64,000 nt of DNA from the NCBI GenBank assembly GCA_937880095.1, contig CALFLK010000012.1:62001-126000 (forward strand), given 5' to 3'. The notes below the pieces were generated by a model. It was not told where the DNA came from, did not search any database, and was given only the letters and a program-made list of their open reading frames with translations. Below, one piece after another: positions 7,911 through 17,041 of this stretch. The translations under genes and the position numbers were made by a program. The stretch's first letter is position 1. Every line of letters starts with the position of its first letter. Source of the DNA: an uncultured Faecalibacterium sp. (GTDB lineage Bacteria > Bacillota > Clostridia > Oscillospirales > Ruminococcaceae).

Positions 7911-9314
7911 ATGAGCATTTCTTTAAAAGATTTGATCAAGAGGGGCACCGCCCATGGCTACGTTACAGTGGCAGAAGTGAATGCTGTTGTGGCTGAAGGC
8001 AGCGCAGATCCGGAAAGTCTGTACAGCATGCTGGACGAAAAGGATATCGAAGTGCGCGATACCAGCGCCGCTGAACTGGACGATATTTTGTCTGAGTCCG
8101 AACTGCGCCGCAAGCGTGAAAAGTATCGTGAGAGCCGCCGCCGTGCAGACGAAGCACCGGACAGTGATATGGATCACGAAGACGACGAGCGCGCAGAAGA
8201 TGCTGCCGATACCAAGGCTGCGATGGACGAGCTGCTGGACGACCCCGTTAAGAACTATCTGAAGCAGATCGGCCAGATCCCCCTGCTGAGCGCTGAGCAG
8301 GAAATCAGCCTGTCCAAGCGTATCCATGCAGGCGCAGAGGCTGCACACATCCTGTATGCAGACCGTAAAAAGTACGGCAGCCCCGAATACATCAAGCGCA
8401 ACGGCGAACGTTTCTCTTTTGAGGAAGATCTGGGCAACCTCAAGCCCGGCGAAATGATGGACCTGAGCGAGATGGCAGAAGAGGCTGACGAGCAGGAGCG
8501 CGAAAACGAGAAGGAAGCCGATGAGGCAACCGAGAACGGTCCTCTGTCTGAGGACGGCCGCGCATCTCTGCTGAAAACCCGTGCAGACGGTCTGGCAGCA
8601 CGCCGCTCTTTGAGCGAAGCAAACCTGCGTCTGGTGGTTTCTATCGCAAAGAAGCACGTTGGTCATAACCTGGCATTCCTGGACCTGATTCAGGAAGGTA
8701 ACATCGGTCTGATCAAGGCAGCAGAAAAGTTTGACTGCGAGCGCGGATTCCGCTTCTCCACCTATGCAACTTGGTGGATTCGTCAGGCAATTACCCGTGC
8801 GATTGCAGACCAGGCTCGTACCATCCGCATCCCGGTACATATGGTCGAAACCATCAACCGTATGCGTCAGGCTACCAATATGCTGGTGTACCAGAACGGC
8901 CATGAGCCCACGCCGGAAGAACTGGCAAAGGCTATGGATATGAGCGTTGAGCGTGTGCGTGAGATTCAGCGCATGGCACAGGAGCCCGCAAGTCTGGAAA
9001 GCCCCGTCGGTGAGGAAGAAGATTCCTCTCTGGGTGATTTCGTGGCAGACGAGAGCGCAGAAGCTCCCGGCAAGGCTGCTGACCGTGCAATGATTGCACA
9101 GCAGATCAACCTGGCTCTGCAGAGCCTGACCCCCCGTGAGGCTAAGGTCATCCGTCTGCGTTTTGGTCTGGATGACGGTCGCCCCCGTACGCTGGAAGAA
9201 GTCGGTAAGGACTTCGGCGTTACCCGTGAGCGTGTACGTCAGATCGAGGCTAAGGCAATTCGCAAGCTGCACAGCCGTAAGTGCCTGGCACTGCTGAATG
9301 GCCTGATTGAGTAA
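7911..9314 (+). CDS. rpoD: Primary RNA polymerase sigma factor (sigma-70/SigA)
   Basis: Housekeeping sigma factor of 467 residues. Region 1.1 is short and followed by an acidic linker. Region 1.2 starts at DDPVKNYLKQIGQIPLL. Region 2 contains DLIQEGNIGLIKA and the -10-reading FSTYATWWIRQAI. Region 4 has the helix-turn-helix TLEEVGKDFGVTRERVRQIE. The ATG at 7911 follows AAAAGGAGAGG; an upstream in-frame ATG lacks a site. It has its own promoter and terminator. The -35/-10 hexamers seen across the window match what this protein should recognise. Confidence 0.97.
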   Translation: MSISLKDLIKRGTAHGYVTVAEVNAVVAEGSADPESLYSMLDEKDIEVRDTSAAELDDILSESELRRKREKYRESRRRADEAPDSDMDHEDDERAEDAADTKAAMDELLDDPVKNYLKQIGQIPLLSAEQEISLSKRIHAGAEAAHILYADRKKYGSPEYIKRNGERFSFEEDLGNLKPGEMMDLSEMAEEADEQERENEKEADEATENGPLSEDGRASLLKTRADGLAARRSLSEANLRLVVSIAKKHVGHNLAFLDLIQEGNIGLIKAAEKFDCERGFRFSTYATWWIRQAITRAIADQARTIRIPVHMVETINRMRQATNMLVYQNGHEPTPEELAKAMDMSVERVREIQRMAQEPASLESPVGEEEDSSLGDFVADESAEAPGKAADRAMIAQQINLALQSLTPREAKVIRLRFGLDDGRPRTLEEVGKDFGVTRERVRQIEAKAIRKLHSRKCLALLNGLIE

Positions 9315-9331
9315 TTTCATCTTCGCATAAT

Positions 9332-9372
9332 AAAAGCCCTCCCTGCGCATTCTAGCGGGGGAGGGCTTTTTT
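9332..9372 (+). terminator. Terminator after rpoD
   Basis: AAAAGCCCTCCC pairs with GGGAGGGCTTTT and is followed by a T-run. It ends 2 bp before the next start codon. Confidence 0.9.
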
Positions 9373-9374
9373 GT

Positions 9375-10346
9375 ATGTGGGAAACATTGTGTGATACCAT
9401 GACACCGTTTTTGTGGGGCGGTGCATTAGCGCTGGTATGGAACATACCGCTGCGTTATTTGGAAGACCATCTGCAATGGTTAAAAACCAAGCTGCGACGT
9501 ACCGTTGCGCTCCTATGTATTACCGCCGGAATGCTGGGTCTGGTGTTGTTGGGTATTTGGTTGTTTCTGCCCCAGTTAATACAAGTTCTGACCAACTTCA
9601 GCCATGATTTTTCGGAGATAGAACAGGAATGCAATCAGCTTCTGGGCGGATGGGGAGAACAAATGCTGCAAAAGATTCAGCAGGCGGGCACCAACGCCAG
9701 CAGAACTTTATTGGAAACGGGTGTGACGGCAGCACGCAATGTAATTGGAACGCTGGCTGATATGGGATTCGGTGTGGTGCTGGCGTTGTATTTGCTGGCA
9801 AGCAAAGAAAGCAACCAAGCCAGAGCAAAACGATTTTGCCTCGCTGCATTTGGGCAGGAATGTACAGAAAAAATTACTCTGGCGGCCCACCAGTCAGCCG
9901 AAGTGTTTGGCAGTTTTATTGTGGGGCAGTGTCTGGAAGCATCCATTTTAACGGGAATGTTTGTGGTAACCTTGCTGGTTTTGCGCTTTCCCTGTGCAGT
10001 GCCCATCAGCGTAGTCATTGGTGTGACAGCGCTGGTGCCGATTTTCGGCGCATGGATTGGTGGTGCTGTGGGTGTGGTGCTCACCTTGTCGGCAGGAATT
10101 AAAAAGGCAATCGCTTTTCTGGTTGTGTTTTTGGTGGTGCAGCAAGTGGAAAATCAGTTGATTTACCCGCGCGTGGTAGGCAATCGAATTGGATTGCCGC
10201 CCATGTGGGTCTTGGCAGGCGTATTGCTGGGCGGAGGAATTCTAGGCCCGGCGGGTGTGTTTTTAGGAATCCCGATCATGGGCGTTATTTACGATCAGGT
10301 GCGCCGCTGGGTTCATTTTAGGCTGGACAAACAAAAAAAGATGTGA
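9375..10346 (+). CDS. AI-2E (PerM/TqsA) family membrane transporter
   Basis: Polytopic membrane protein of 323 residues. The C-terminal half carries family hallmarks: VVIGVTALVPIFGAWIGG, VVQQVENQLIYPRVVG and GGGILGPAGVFLGIP. Family members export autoinducer-2, ions or other small molecules; the substrate here cannot be predicted. The start is uncertain. The ATG at 9375 abuts the rpoD terminator and has no clear ribosome site, and ATG 9399 is an alternative. The first transmembrane segment usual in the family seems short or missing. Confidence 0.82.
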   Translation: MWETLCDTMTPFLWGGALALVWNIPLRYLEDHLQWLKTKLRRTVALLCITAGMLGLVLLGIWLFLPQLIQVLTNFSHDFSEIEQECNQLLGGWGEQMLQKIQQAGTNASRTLLETGVTAARNVIGTLADMGFGVVLALYLLASKESNQARAKRFCLAAFGQECTEKITLAAHQSAEVFGSFIVGQCLEASILTGMFVVTLLVLRFPCAVPISVVIGVTALVPIFGAWIGGAVGVVLTLSAGIKKAIAFLVVFLVVQQVENQLIYPRVVGNRIGLPPMWVLAGVLLGGGILGPAGVFLGIPIMGVIYDQVRRWVHFRLDKQKKM

Positions 10347-10352
10347 TATACT
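10324..10352 (+). promoter_or_regulatory. Promoter of tRNA-Gly
   Basis: TGGACA, a 17-nt spacer and TATACT overlap the 3' end of the AI-2E gene and lie 13 bp before the tRNA. Confidence 0.65.
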
Positions 10353-10364
10353 AATCTAGTCGAT

Positions 10365-10439
10365 GCAGGTATAGTACATCGGCTAGTACATCGGCCTTCC
10401 AAGCCGAGGGGGTGGGTTCGATTCCCATTACCTGCTCCA
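10365..10439 (+). tRNA. tRNA-Gly (anticodon TCC)
   Basis: A full cloverleaf can be drawn. The acceptor stem is GCAGGTA/TACCTGC. The anticodon stem TCGGC/GCCGA encloses the loop CTTCCAA (anticodon TCC at 10398-10400). The T-arm contains GGGTTCGATTCCC, and the 3' CCA is encoded. It has its own promoter and terminator. Confidence 0.95.
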
Positions 10440-10440
10440 T

Positions 10441-10475
10441 AAAAGCACAGCTGTATGGCTGTGCTTTTCTTTTTT
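10441..10475 (+). terminator. Terminator after tRNA-Gly
   Basis: AAAAGCACAGC pairs with GCTGTGCTTTT around a 6-nt loop and is followed by CTTTTTT. Confidence 0.9.
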
Positions 10476-10502
10476 GTATCAGGCAAACAGAGAAATACAA
10501 CA

Positions 10503-10543
10503 GAAAAGGGGCGCTGTGACGGTTGTCGCAGCGACCCTTTTTG
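10503..10543 (-). terminator. Terminator after the DUF4349 gene
   Basis: On the minus strand AAAAGGGTCGCTG pairs with CAGCGCCCCTTTT just after the stop codon. Confidence 0.75.
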
Positions 10544-10546
10544 CGT

Positions 10547-11641
10547 TTACTTTTTACGCTTCTTATTGATCCAGAAAATTACACCACATACGATTCCAAT
10601 GAGTACCAACCAAGGCCAAAGCGAGATGACCCAAAGCAAAAGATCCAGCAGTGTATCGCCAAAGGCCTGTAAAGCGCGCTGGAAAGCGTCTGTCACTTTC
10701 GTAATCAGATTGGTTTCAACCGGAGTGTAGGTTTTTACCTCTGTTACAGTAAGGTTGACGGTGCAGTAGTCGGTTTGATCGTTCAAATAATTCAGACGGG
10801 TCTGCCAGCTTTCCAGTTCAGATTGGGTGCTGGTCAGCTGATTTTCGATGGTCAAAAGATCGGTCAGATTTTCCGCCTGCTGCTGAAGTTCCAGCAAACG
10901 ATCTCTTTCAGCAGTCAGCGCATTGACATGTGCCTGAATGTCGATGTACTGCGTGGTAACATCGTCTGCAGTTTCGCTGGTGTGAATCAAATTGCCGGCA
11001 TTGCCTGCCAAATCTAAAAATTCAGCATAGCGGTCTACTGGAATCCGATAAGTGCAGTACAGGTAGCGTGAGTCGTTGGGCTGGGTATGTTCTTCTGATT
11101 GCTGAACGTAACCATTCGTGTCTGCCAGAGCCTGTTCCAGAGCAGTACGGGTGCTGGTATAATCGGTTGCTTCTAAATGCAGATCCGCCGTATAGATGAC
11201 TTTTCGGGTTTCTACGCTGCGGGCAAGCAGGGGGGAGGTTGTGTCAAGTTCTGCACCATCTCCGGAAGCAGGATCGGGCAGGGTACTGCCAACCATAGAA
11301 GTTTCTGCATCAGCGGGAGCTTCAAACTTATCCGTGAGGAAAGATTCATCGGCGGCACCATTTTCCTGCATGGAAAAACTCTTGTCAGTGCTGACCACAT
11401 TGCGCAATGCAGGACCGGCGACAGCAACCAGACCAACGCAGCAAACTAGCGCAGCAGCAATTTGCCAGACCTTTGCTTTCGTGTGGCCAAAGCGCAGATG
11501 GGTGATTTTGTGACGGCGTGTTGCCATTTTGGGGGCGTCGGCGGGGTCGGCATCTGCTTCCATTGCCAGAAGCCGCTCTTTCAGCGCATCCGGGGCGTGA
11601 ATGTCGTCCAGTTGATTCTTGTATGCATCAGACCAGTTCAT
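10547..11641 (-). CDS. DUF4349 membrane protein with an anti-sigma-like N-terminus
   Basis: 364-residue protein. The N-terminal ~60 cytoplasmic residues are followed by a transmembrane segment (VWQIAAALVCCVGLVAVAG). An extracytoplasmic DUF4349 domain with a coiled-coil part follows (VNALTAERDRLLELQQQAE), then a second transmembrane segment (LLLWVISLWPWLVLIG) and a basic KKRKK tail. The start overlaps the end of the ECF sigma gene by 14 bp, with AAAGGAGG inside that gene, so translation is probably coupled. A gene in this position usually encodes the sigma factor's membrane regulator; that role is inferred. Confidence 0.82.
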   Translation of the reverse strand: MNWSDAYKNQLDDIHAPDALKERLLAMEADADPADAPKMATRRHKITHLRFGHTKAKVWQIAAALVCCVGLVAVAGPALRNVVSTDKSFSMQENGAADESFLTDKFEAPADAETSMVGSTLPDPASGDGAELDTTSPLLARSVETRKVIYTADLHLEATDYTSTRTALEQALADTNGYVQQSEEHTQPNDSRYLYCTYRIPVDRYAEFLDLAGNAGNLIHTSETADDVTTQYIDIQAHVNALTAERDRLLELQQQAENLTDLLTIENQLTSTQSELESWQTRLNYLNDQTDYCTVNLTVTEVKTYTPVETNLITKVTDAFQRALQAFGDTLLDLLLWVISLWPWLVLIGIVCGVIFWINKKRKK

Positions 11642-12119
11642 GTTCCATATCCTCCTTTAGTAATTCGCGCAGTCTGGCTCGCCCGCGAGAAAGCCAGGTC
11701 AGCACGGTGTTGGGGGAAACGTCCTGCATATCTCCAATTTCCGCGGCGGTATACCCTTCATAATAATGCAGATAAATCGCAATGCGGTAATTTTCGGGCA
11801 AGGACATCACTGTGTTTAGAATCTCGTTATCCTGCGCAGCAGCAGGAACCGAGATGGCTTCATCCAGTGAAAGATTTTTGCTTTCCGCCAATCGGCATAA
11901 ATCATGGCAGCGATTGATGGTTACCCGAATCAGCCATGCTTTCAGATGGGCTTCACTGGTAAAGGTTTTGCCGCAATGCAGCAGTCGTTCATATGTATCC
12001 TGTACGGCGTCCTCGGCATCTTCCGGGCGAGGAGCTGCGTGTAAAGCGATGCGATATAGGGTGTCGGCGTATCGTTCTACGGCCAGGCGGAATACATCGG
12101 TTGTTGCCAGGGTATTCAT
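11628..12119 (-). CDS. ECF-type RNA polymerase sigma factor
   Basis: 163 residues, the usual ECF length. Region 2 includes LYRIALHAAPRPEDAEDAVQ and AHLKAWLIRVTINRCHD. Region 4 includes the helix-turn-helix EGYTAAEIGDMQDVSPNTV and ends SRGRARLRELL. AGGAGG precedes the ATG. It is translationally coupled to the DUF4349 membrane protein, which probably holds it inactive until an envelope signal. No target promoter is evident. Confidence 0.92.
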   Translation of the reverse strand: MNTLATTDVFRLAVERYADTLYRIALHAAPRPEDAEDAVQDTYERLLHCGKTFTSEAHLKAWLIRVTINRCHDLCRLAESKNLSLDEAISVPAAAQDNEILNTVMSLPENYRIAIYLHYYEGYTAAEIGDMQDVSPNTVLTWLSRGRARLRELLKEDMEHELV

Positions 12120-12194
12120 AAGCCGCCTCCTTTGCTTGCTTCTATCAAAAATACGGACTGCACAGGGAAACTATTGCAGCCACGGAAAATATTG

Positions 12195-12229
12195 TAAAAA
12201 GAAAAGGTCCAGCATCTGCTGGACCTTTT
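12195..12229 (-). terminator. Terminator after hisS
   Basis: A nearly perfect palindrome, AAAAGGTCCAGCA/TGCTGGACCTTTT, is followed by CTTTTT on the minus strand. Confidence 0.85.
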
Positions 12230-12240
12230 CTGCAGGAAAC

Positions 12241-13482
12241 TTATTTTTTGCCCAGAGGCTTGATATCGTCATTGTCTGCAAAAGCGACAGCGTTGTAGCC
12301 GGCAGCTTCTAGCTGACCGAACTGCTTGCCCAGCTTTTTCGCCTGAGGCAGAATGGTAACATCATATTCCTCACGCAGCGCAGATGCTTTTGCCAGAACA
12401 TCTGCAAAGTCCAGCTCAGGCAGATAAACCAGTGCCAGACGCTCTTTTGCGCCGGGAATCTGGTAGCCGTTTTCCAGCAGAATGGAGCAGACACGCTCAA
12501 AGCCGATGGAGAAACCAACGGCAGGAACCTGCTGACCCAGGAATTTACCGACCATGTTGTCGTAACGTCCGCCGCCTGCGACTGCGCCGGAGAACTGCGG
12601 GCAGGTTACTTCAAAGACCATACCGGTGTAGTAGCCCTGACCGCGCACCAGGCTGGGGCAGTAAGCAACGCCGAAGCGACCGCCAGCCAGTTTTTCAGCA
12701 GTCTTCAGAACGTACTTCAAATCATCGGCAACCGATGCATCCTGACATTTTGCTGCAACTGCATCCAGGCTCACATCACCTGCGGCGATAAAGTCAGACA
12801 GAGCGGTGATTGCATCTGCCGGCAGGTTCTTTTCGGTCAGCTCCTTAGCAACGCCTTCGGCACCGATTTTGTCCATCTTGTCAAAGGTGATGCAGACGGA
12901 ATCCAGTGCGTCGGCAGCAAAGCCCATAGATTCCAGCATACCGCGCAGAATGCGGCGGTCGTTGATATTTACGGTGAAATCATTGAAGCCGATGTTCAGC
13001 AGGGCGCGGGTGGTTACGTCAATCAGCTCCACCTCAGCATTGGGGCTGCTGTCACCCAGAATGTCGATATCGCACTGCACAAACTCACGCAGACGGCCCT
13101 TCTGGGGGCGCTCAGCACGGAACACACGGTCGGTCTGAATCACCTTGAAGGGGGTGGGCAGATTTGCCTTGTTGGCTGCGTAGTAACGGCTCAGAGGCAG
13201 GGTCAGGTCATAGCGCAGACCCATATCGCTCAGCTTGGAAGCATCACCGCTTGCCAGAGCGGACTGGAGCTTTTCACCGCGCTTCAGCACCTTGAAGATC
13301 AGGTTCAGGTTATCACCGCCATCGGATTTATCCAGATTTTCAGCATCTTCCATCAGCGGGGTAGAAATACGCTGGAAACCAGCAGAGCGGTAAGTGTCCA
13401 GGATCTGGTTCTGAATGTAATCGCGCAGGCGCTGCTCAGCGGGCAGCAGGTCGCGCATACCCTTCAAAGGCTGGGTTTTCAT
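12241..13482 (-). CDS. hisS: Histidyl-tRNA synthetase
   Basis: Class II aminoacyl-tRNA synthetase of 413 residues charging tRNA-His. Motif 1 is in the N-terminal GFQRISTPLMEDAE segment, motif 2 is FRAERPQKGRLREFVQ, the HisA-like motif is YYTGMVFEV, and motif 3 is AVGFSIGFER. The C-terminal anticodon-binding domain follows. At 413 residues it is at the short end for the family. It has its own promoter. No T-box leader is recognisable in the short space upstream. Confidence 0.95.
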   Translation of the reverse strand: MKTQPLKGMRDLLPAEQRLRDYIQNQILDTYRSAGFQRISTPLMEDAENLDKSDGGDNLNLIFKVLKRGEKLQSALASGDASKLSDMGLRYDLTLPLSRYYAANKANLPTPFKVIQTDRVFRAERPQKGRLREFVQCDIDILGDSSPNAEVELIDVTTRALLNIGFNDFTVNINDRRILRGMLESMGFAADALDSVCITFDKMDKIGAEGVAKELTEKNLPADAITALSDFIAAGDVSLDAVAAKCQDASVADDLKYVLKTAEKLAGGRFGVAYCPSLVRGQGYYTGMVFEVTCPQFSGAVAGGGRYDNMVGKFLGQQVPAVGFSIGFERVCSILLENGYQIPGAKERLALVYLPELDFADVLAKASALREEYDVTILPQAKKLGKQFGQLEAAGYNAVAFADNDDIKPLGKK

Positions 13483-13536
13483 AAGTACAATCTCCTCTAT
13501 TCCAATAAATAAAGCCGAATAACATCAATACAGAAT

Positions 13537-13565
13537 ATTATACGATTGAATCGAGATTTCGTCAA
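13537..13565 (-). promoter_or_regulatory. Promoter of hisS
   Basis: On the minus strand TTGACG, a 17-nt spacer and TATAAT form a near-consensus promoter 55 bp before the hisS start. A TATAAT on the plus strand (13585-13590) probably serves the divergent MFS gene. Confidence 0.75.
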
Positions 13566-13632
13566 TAAAACCCTATATCTATCGTATAATTTGACTCCGC
13601 TTTTACCAGACTTTGAAGCGGGAGGGCTTTTT

Positions 13633-14844
13633 ATGCAGCGTATCTTACAAAAGTGCCCCTGGCTGATTTTGCTGGCGGGGGTGCTCATACAAATTTTAAC
13701 GGGGATTCCATCCGCATGGGGCGCATTTCAAAAGCCTGTCATTGGGGAATACGGTCTGGATGAACAGTCGGCGGGATACATTTTTAGTATTCTGATTGCA
13801 GGATATGGTATCGGCTGTGCCGCAGGCGGTTTTTTACAGGATAAGTACGGTCCACGCAAGGCAGCTTTTGCGGGAACGGTGCTGTTATGCGGTGGTATTG
13901 CACTGGGCGGTGTGATTCCGCAGGGGAAAGCGTGGCTGTTCTATTTGGCATTTTCCATTCCGGTGGGGGTGGGCAGTGCTTTTTTATACCCGGCGGTGCT
14001 GTCCTGCGCACAAAAATGGTACGCAGACCGTAAGGGTTTAGCTACTGGTGTGGTTGGTTGCGCCATGGGGCTTTCCGGGCTATTTCTGACCGGATTTATT
14101 GCCTTGTTTACAAAAGGCATCTGGCAGGAAAAGGGGATCCGCTGGGCATTTTTTGCACTGGCACTGCTTACCCTTCCGGTGTGTCTGGGTGCAGGAATAC
14201 TCTTGGAAAATCCCAAACAGGGGACAGGGAACACCACGCAAAAGCAGAAAGGTTGTACCCCAAAAGAAATGCTGCATACCAGAAATTATTGGCTTTTGGT
14301 AGCAGCTGTGGCACTTTCTACCCCGGCGGTACAGCTGTTCAGTCCGATGCTGGTGGAAATCGGTGCAGAACGTGGTCTTGCGGAAAGTCAGGCACTATGG
14401 GCTGTGATGCTGGGCAGTGTGGGCAATGCTGCCGGGCGGCTGTCGATGCCGATTCTCAGCGATAAGATAGGACGCAAAAAAACCGACCAGTTGTTGTTTG
14501 TGGGCTTGGCGGTATGCTCAATCGCATTCTGGTTTGCACCCCACTGGTGGATGATTGCAGCGTATGTGTGCCTGTGTGTGTGCTATTCCGGATTGGCGGC
14601 GGTACTGCCTGCGTTTTCTACGGATTTATTTGGTCTGGCACACGCGGGGGTGAATTATGGTCTGCTGGCTTTGGGGCAAACTGTGGGCAGCTTAAGCTTT
14701 CCGCTGCTGGCGGATGGGTTGGGACTGAAAAAAGGCAGGCATATTTTAGCAATTTTGGCAGCAGCTGTGGGTTTCTTTGTGATAAAAGCGGTGCAAACCC
14801 CTGCACAACTGCCAAAGTCGGGCGGAGGTACTGAAAAAGCGTGA
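13633..14844 (+). CDS. MFS transporter, OFA (oxalate/formate antiporter) type
   Basis: 403 residues with about 12 hydrophobic segments. The N-terminus has the OFA-like GIPSAWGAFQKPVIGEYGLD, followed by the major-facilitator loop motif DKYGPRKAAF. A second copy of the loop, DKIGRKKTDQ, starts the second half. The family moves small carboxylates by antiport or symport; the substrate is not predictable. The ATG at 13633 is chosen for the preceding GGGAGGG; the open frame extends 29 codons further without a site. It is divergent from hisS. Confidence 0.85.
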   Translation: MQRILQKCPWLILLAGVLIQILTGIPSAWGAFQKPVIGEYGLDEQSAGYIFSILIAGYGIGCAAGGFLQDKYGPRKAAFAGTVLLCGGIALGGVIPQGKAWLFYLAFSIPVGVGSAFLYPAVLSCAQKWYADRKGLATGVVGCAMGLSGLFLTGFIALFTKGIWQEKGIRWAFFALALLTLPVCLGAGILLENPKQGTGNTTQKQKGCTPKEMLHTRNYWLLVAAVALSTPAVQLFSPMLVEIGAERGLAESQALWAVMLGSVGNAAGRLSMPILSDKIGRKKTDQLLFVGLAVCSIAFWFAPHWWMIAAYVCLCVCYSGLAAVLPAFSTDLFGLAHAGVNYGLLALGQTVGSLSFPLLADGLGLKKGRHILAILAAAVGFFVIKAVQTPAQLPKSGGGTEKA

Positions 14845-14887
14845 AAAAACAGGTCGAATTTTGGGAGTGTGTTTTCCTGCTTATCCC

Positions 14888-14916
14888 TTGCAAAAGAAAA
14901 GACGAGATGGTACTCT
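14888..14916 (+). promoter_or_regulatory. Promoter of the DUF1846 gene
   Basis: TTGCAA, a 17-nt spacer and TACTCT lie about 95 bp before the start codon. Confidence 0.5.
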
Positions 14917-15011
14917 AGTAAAGTGTGGAAATTTGAAGTGGCTTTTTGGAGAACGTGCCTTGGCATGCGGCTTGGAAAGCGTTGGAAAAGACCAAAAACG
15001 GAGTGTGAAAA

Positions 15012-16496
15012 ATGGCAAAGATCGGTTTTGACAATGAGCTTTATATGAAAAAGCAAAAGGAGCATATCCTGGAGCGTATCAAGAACTCCAATGGCAAGCT
15101 GTATCTGGAGTTTGGTGGTAAGCTGTTTGACGATTACCACGCAGCACGCGTGCTGCCCGGCTTTGATGTGAACGCAAAAATCAAGCTGCTGTGCGAGCTG
15201 CGTGATATGGCAGAGATCATCTTTGTTGTGTCTGCGGGTGATATTGAAAAGACTAAGGTCCGTGCAGACCTGGGCATCACCTACGATATGGACGTTCTGC
15301 GCCTGATTGATGACATTACCCGTCTGGGTATTCAGGTCAACAGCGTTGTAATTACCCGCTATGCAGGTCAGGCAGCTGCGGACGCCTTTATGTCCAAGCT
15401 GACCCAGCGCGGTGTGAAGAACTACGCACACAAGTCCATTAAGGGCTATCCCACTGAAATTGATTATATTTGCAGCGACGAAGGCTTTGGCTCTAACCCC
15501 TATATCGAAACCACCAAGCCGTTGGTTGTTGTTACCGCGCCTGGTCCCGGCAGCGGAAAGCTGGCTACCTGCCTGTCTCAGGTGTATCACGAGAGCCTGC
15601 GCGGTGTGAATGCCGGTTATGCAAAGTTTGAAACCTTCCCTATCTGGAATATGCCTTTGAAGCACCCGGTCAACCTGGCATATGAGGCTGCTACCGCAGA
15701 CCTGAACGACGTCAATATGATTGACCCGTTCCATCTGGATGCTTACGGCGAAACCACCGTCAACTATAATCGTGACGTGGAAGCATTCCCCATTGTCAAG
15801 AGCACGTTGGCACGCATCAGCAACGGTGCATTTGATTACAAGAGCCCCACGGATATGGGTGTGAACATGGTCGGTAATGCAATCGTTGATGATGAAGCTG
15901 TTTGCGAGGCAAGTCGTCAGGAAATCATTCGTCGTTTCTTTGCAGCAAAGTGCGCTGTACGCAAGGGAACCGGCACCACAGAATCTCTGGATAAGATCCG
16001 CATGATTATGCGTCAGCTGGATATTACTCCGGATATCCGCAAGGTTGTTAGCGCTGCGCTGGATAAATCCCAGAACAACTGCACCCCTGCTGCTGCAATC
16101 GAGCTGGCAGATGGTCGTATTATCACCGGCAAGGAAAGCAAGCTGATGAGCGCTTCTGCTTCCTGTGTACTGAATGCCATTAAGGCACTGACCAACATCG
16201 ATGATGATTTGACCCTGCTGACCCCTATCATCCTACAGCCCATGTTGCAGCTGAAGACCGAGATTCTGAACAGCCGCAGCACCCTGCTGAAGCTGGATGA
16301 TGTGCTGACCGCACTGGCAATCTCTGGTGCAACCAACACCATGACGGCACGCGCTATGTGGGCATTGAAGGAACTGCGTGAGTGTGAGTTCCACTCCACC
16401 CAGATGTTGCACTCCGGCGACGAAGGTACGCTGCGCCGCTTGGGTCTGCGTGTCACCAGCGAACCGGTCTATCCTGGTAAGGATCTGTTCTTCTAA
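15012..16496 (+). CDS. DUF1846 domain-containing protein
   Basis: 494 residues matching the full length of the DUF1846 family, widespread in Firmicutes. It starts MAKIGFDNELYMKKQKEHIL and contains the conserved segments FGGKLFDDYHAARVLPGF and TAPGPGSGKLATCLSQ, a nucleotide-binding-like loop. No membrane segments or signal peptide are visible. The biochemical role is not established. GGAGTG precedes the ATG, and the gene is monocistronic between its own promoter and terminator. Confidence 0.85.
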   Translation: MAKIGFDNELYMKKQKEHILERIKNSNGKLYLEFGGKLFDDYHAARVLPGFDVNAKIKLLCELRDMAEIIFVVSAGDIEKTKVRADLGITYDMDVLRLIDDITRLGIQVNSVVITRYAGQAAADAFMSKLTQRGVKNYAHKSIKGYPTEIDYICSDEGFGSNPYIETTKPLVVVTAPGPGSGKLATCLSQVYHESLRGVNAGYAKFETFPIWNMPLKHPVNLAYEAATADLNDVNMIDPFHLDAYGETTVNYNRDVEAFPIVKSTLARISNGAFDYKSPTDMGVNMVGNAIVDDEAVCEASRQEIIRRFFAAKCAVRKGTGTTESLDKIRMIMRQLDITPDIRKVVSAALDKSQNNCTPAAAIELADGRIITGKESKLMSASASCVLNAIKALTNIDDDLTLLTPIILQPMLQLKTEILNSRSTLLKLDDVLTALAISGATNTMTARAMWALKELRECEFHSTQMLHSGDEGTLRRLGLRVTSEPVYPGKDLFF

Positions 16497-16521
16497 GCAG
16501 ATACGGATTTGAATTAGATAC

Positions 16522-16560
16522 AAAGGGCACAGCTGCAAAAGCAGATGTGCCTTTTGTTTT
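16522..16560 (+). terminator. Terminator after the DUF1846 gene
   Basis: AAAGGGCACAGCTGC pairs imperfectly with GCAGATGTGCCTTT and is followed by TGTTTTG. Confidence 0.8.
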
Positions 16561-16591
16561 GCGAAATGATTCGATAGATATGAAAATGGAA

Positions 16592-16620
16592 TTGACTTTT
16601 TGAAACTGCGGATGTAAAAT
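16592..16620 (+). promoter_or_regulatory. Promoter of the 16670 gene pair
   Basis: TTGACT, a 17-nt spacer and TAAAAT lie 49 bp before the ATG at 16670. Confidence 0.7.
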
Positions 16621-16669
16621 CAGCATGGGAAACAAAATACTGCAACGATACAAAAAGGAGATTGCAAAG

Positions 16670-17041
16670 ATGGATATGTCAAGAATTGAAAAACTGAATG
16701 GATATTTCGATGAAGAAATTGCAAAATGCAATGCAAAAGGCGCAGAATTGACCGAAGATAACCGCAAGGACGAAGCTGTCTTTGCTGTGATTCGTGGTAA
16801 CATTCTGGATATCTTCCGCACCATTTCTTCTGTGGCGCAGGAAACCTGCGGCGGCGATGAGGAAAAGTTCCGTGAGTTCTTTTTGAGCAAGACGGAGCAG
16901 ATTCCCCAGAACTGGCGCATTTCTCTGGAGCGCGCACGTTCTTACGGTGATGCAGAAGCAGCGCATGTGGAACGTGTGAAGATTCAGGCGATCGAAGAAA
17001 TCAAAGATGTGTTTACACAGATCTGGGGGGAAGCAGAATGA
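16670..17041 (+). CDS. Small hypothetical protein coupled to an ArsR regulator
   Basis: I do not recognise a family. The 123-residue, highly charged, predominantly helical protein has no signal peptide or transmembrane segment. The ATG at 16670 follows AAAAAGGAG; an earlier in-frame ATG at 16625 lies only 5 bp after the -10 and is unlikely. Its stop overlaps the next start by 4 bp (ATGA), so the two are probably translated together and may act together. Confidence 0.75.
   Translation: MDMSRIEKLNGYFDEEIAKCNAKGAELTEDNRKDEAVFAVIRGNILDIFRTISSVAQETCGGDEEKFREFFLSKTEQIPQNWRISLERARSYGDAEAAHVERVKIQAIEEIKDVFTQIWGEAE

Noticed and set aside
13483..13632. T-box riboswitch in the hisS leader
   Set aside because: The space between the hisS promoter and start is only about 55 nt, with no T-box core or antiterminator.
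14655..15734. Long open frame antisense to the MFS/DUF1846 genes (similar cases at 17763-19499 and 22160-24055)
   Set aside because: They lie opposite genes with clear domains and biased codons, have no ribosome sites, and their translations show no recognisable fold. They reflect codon bias on the real strand.
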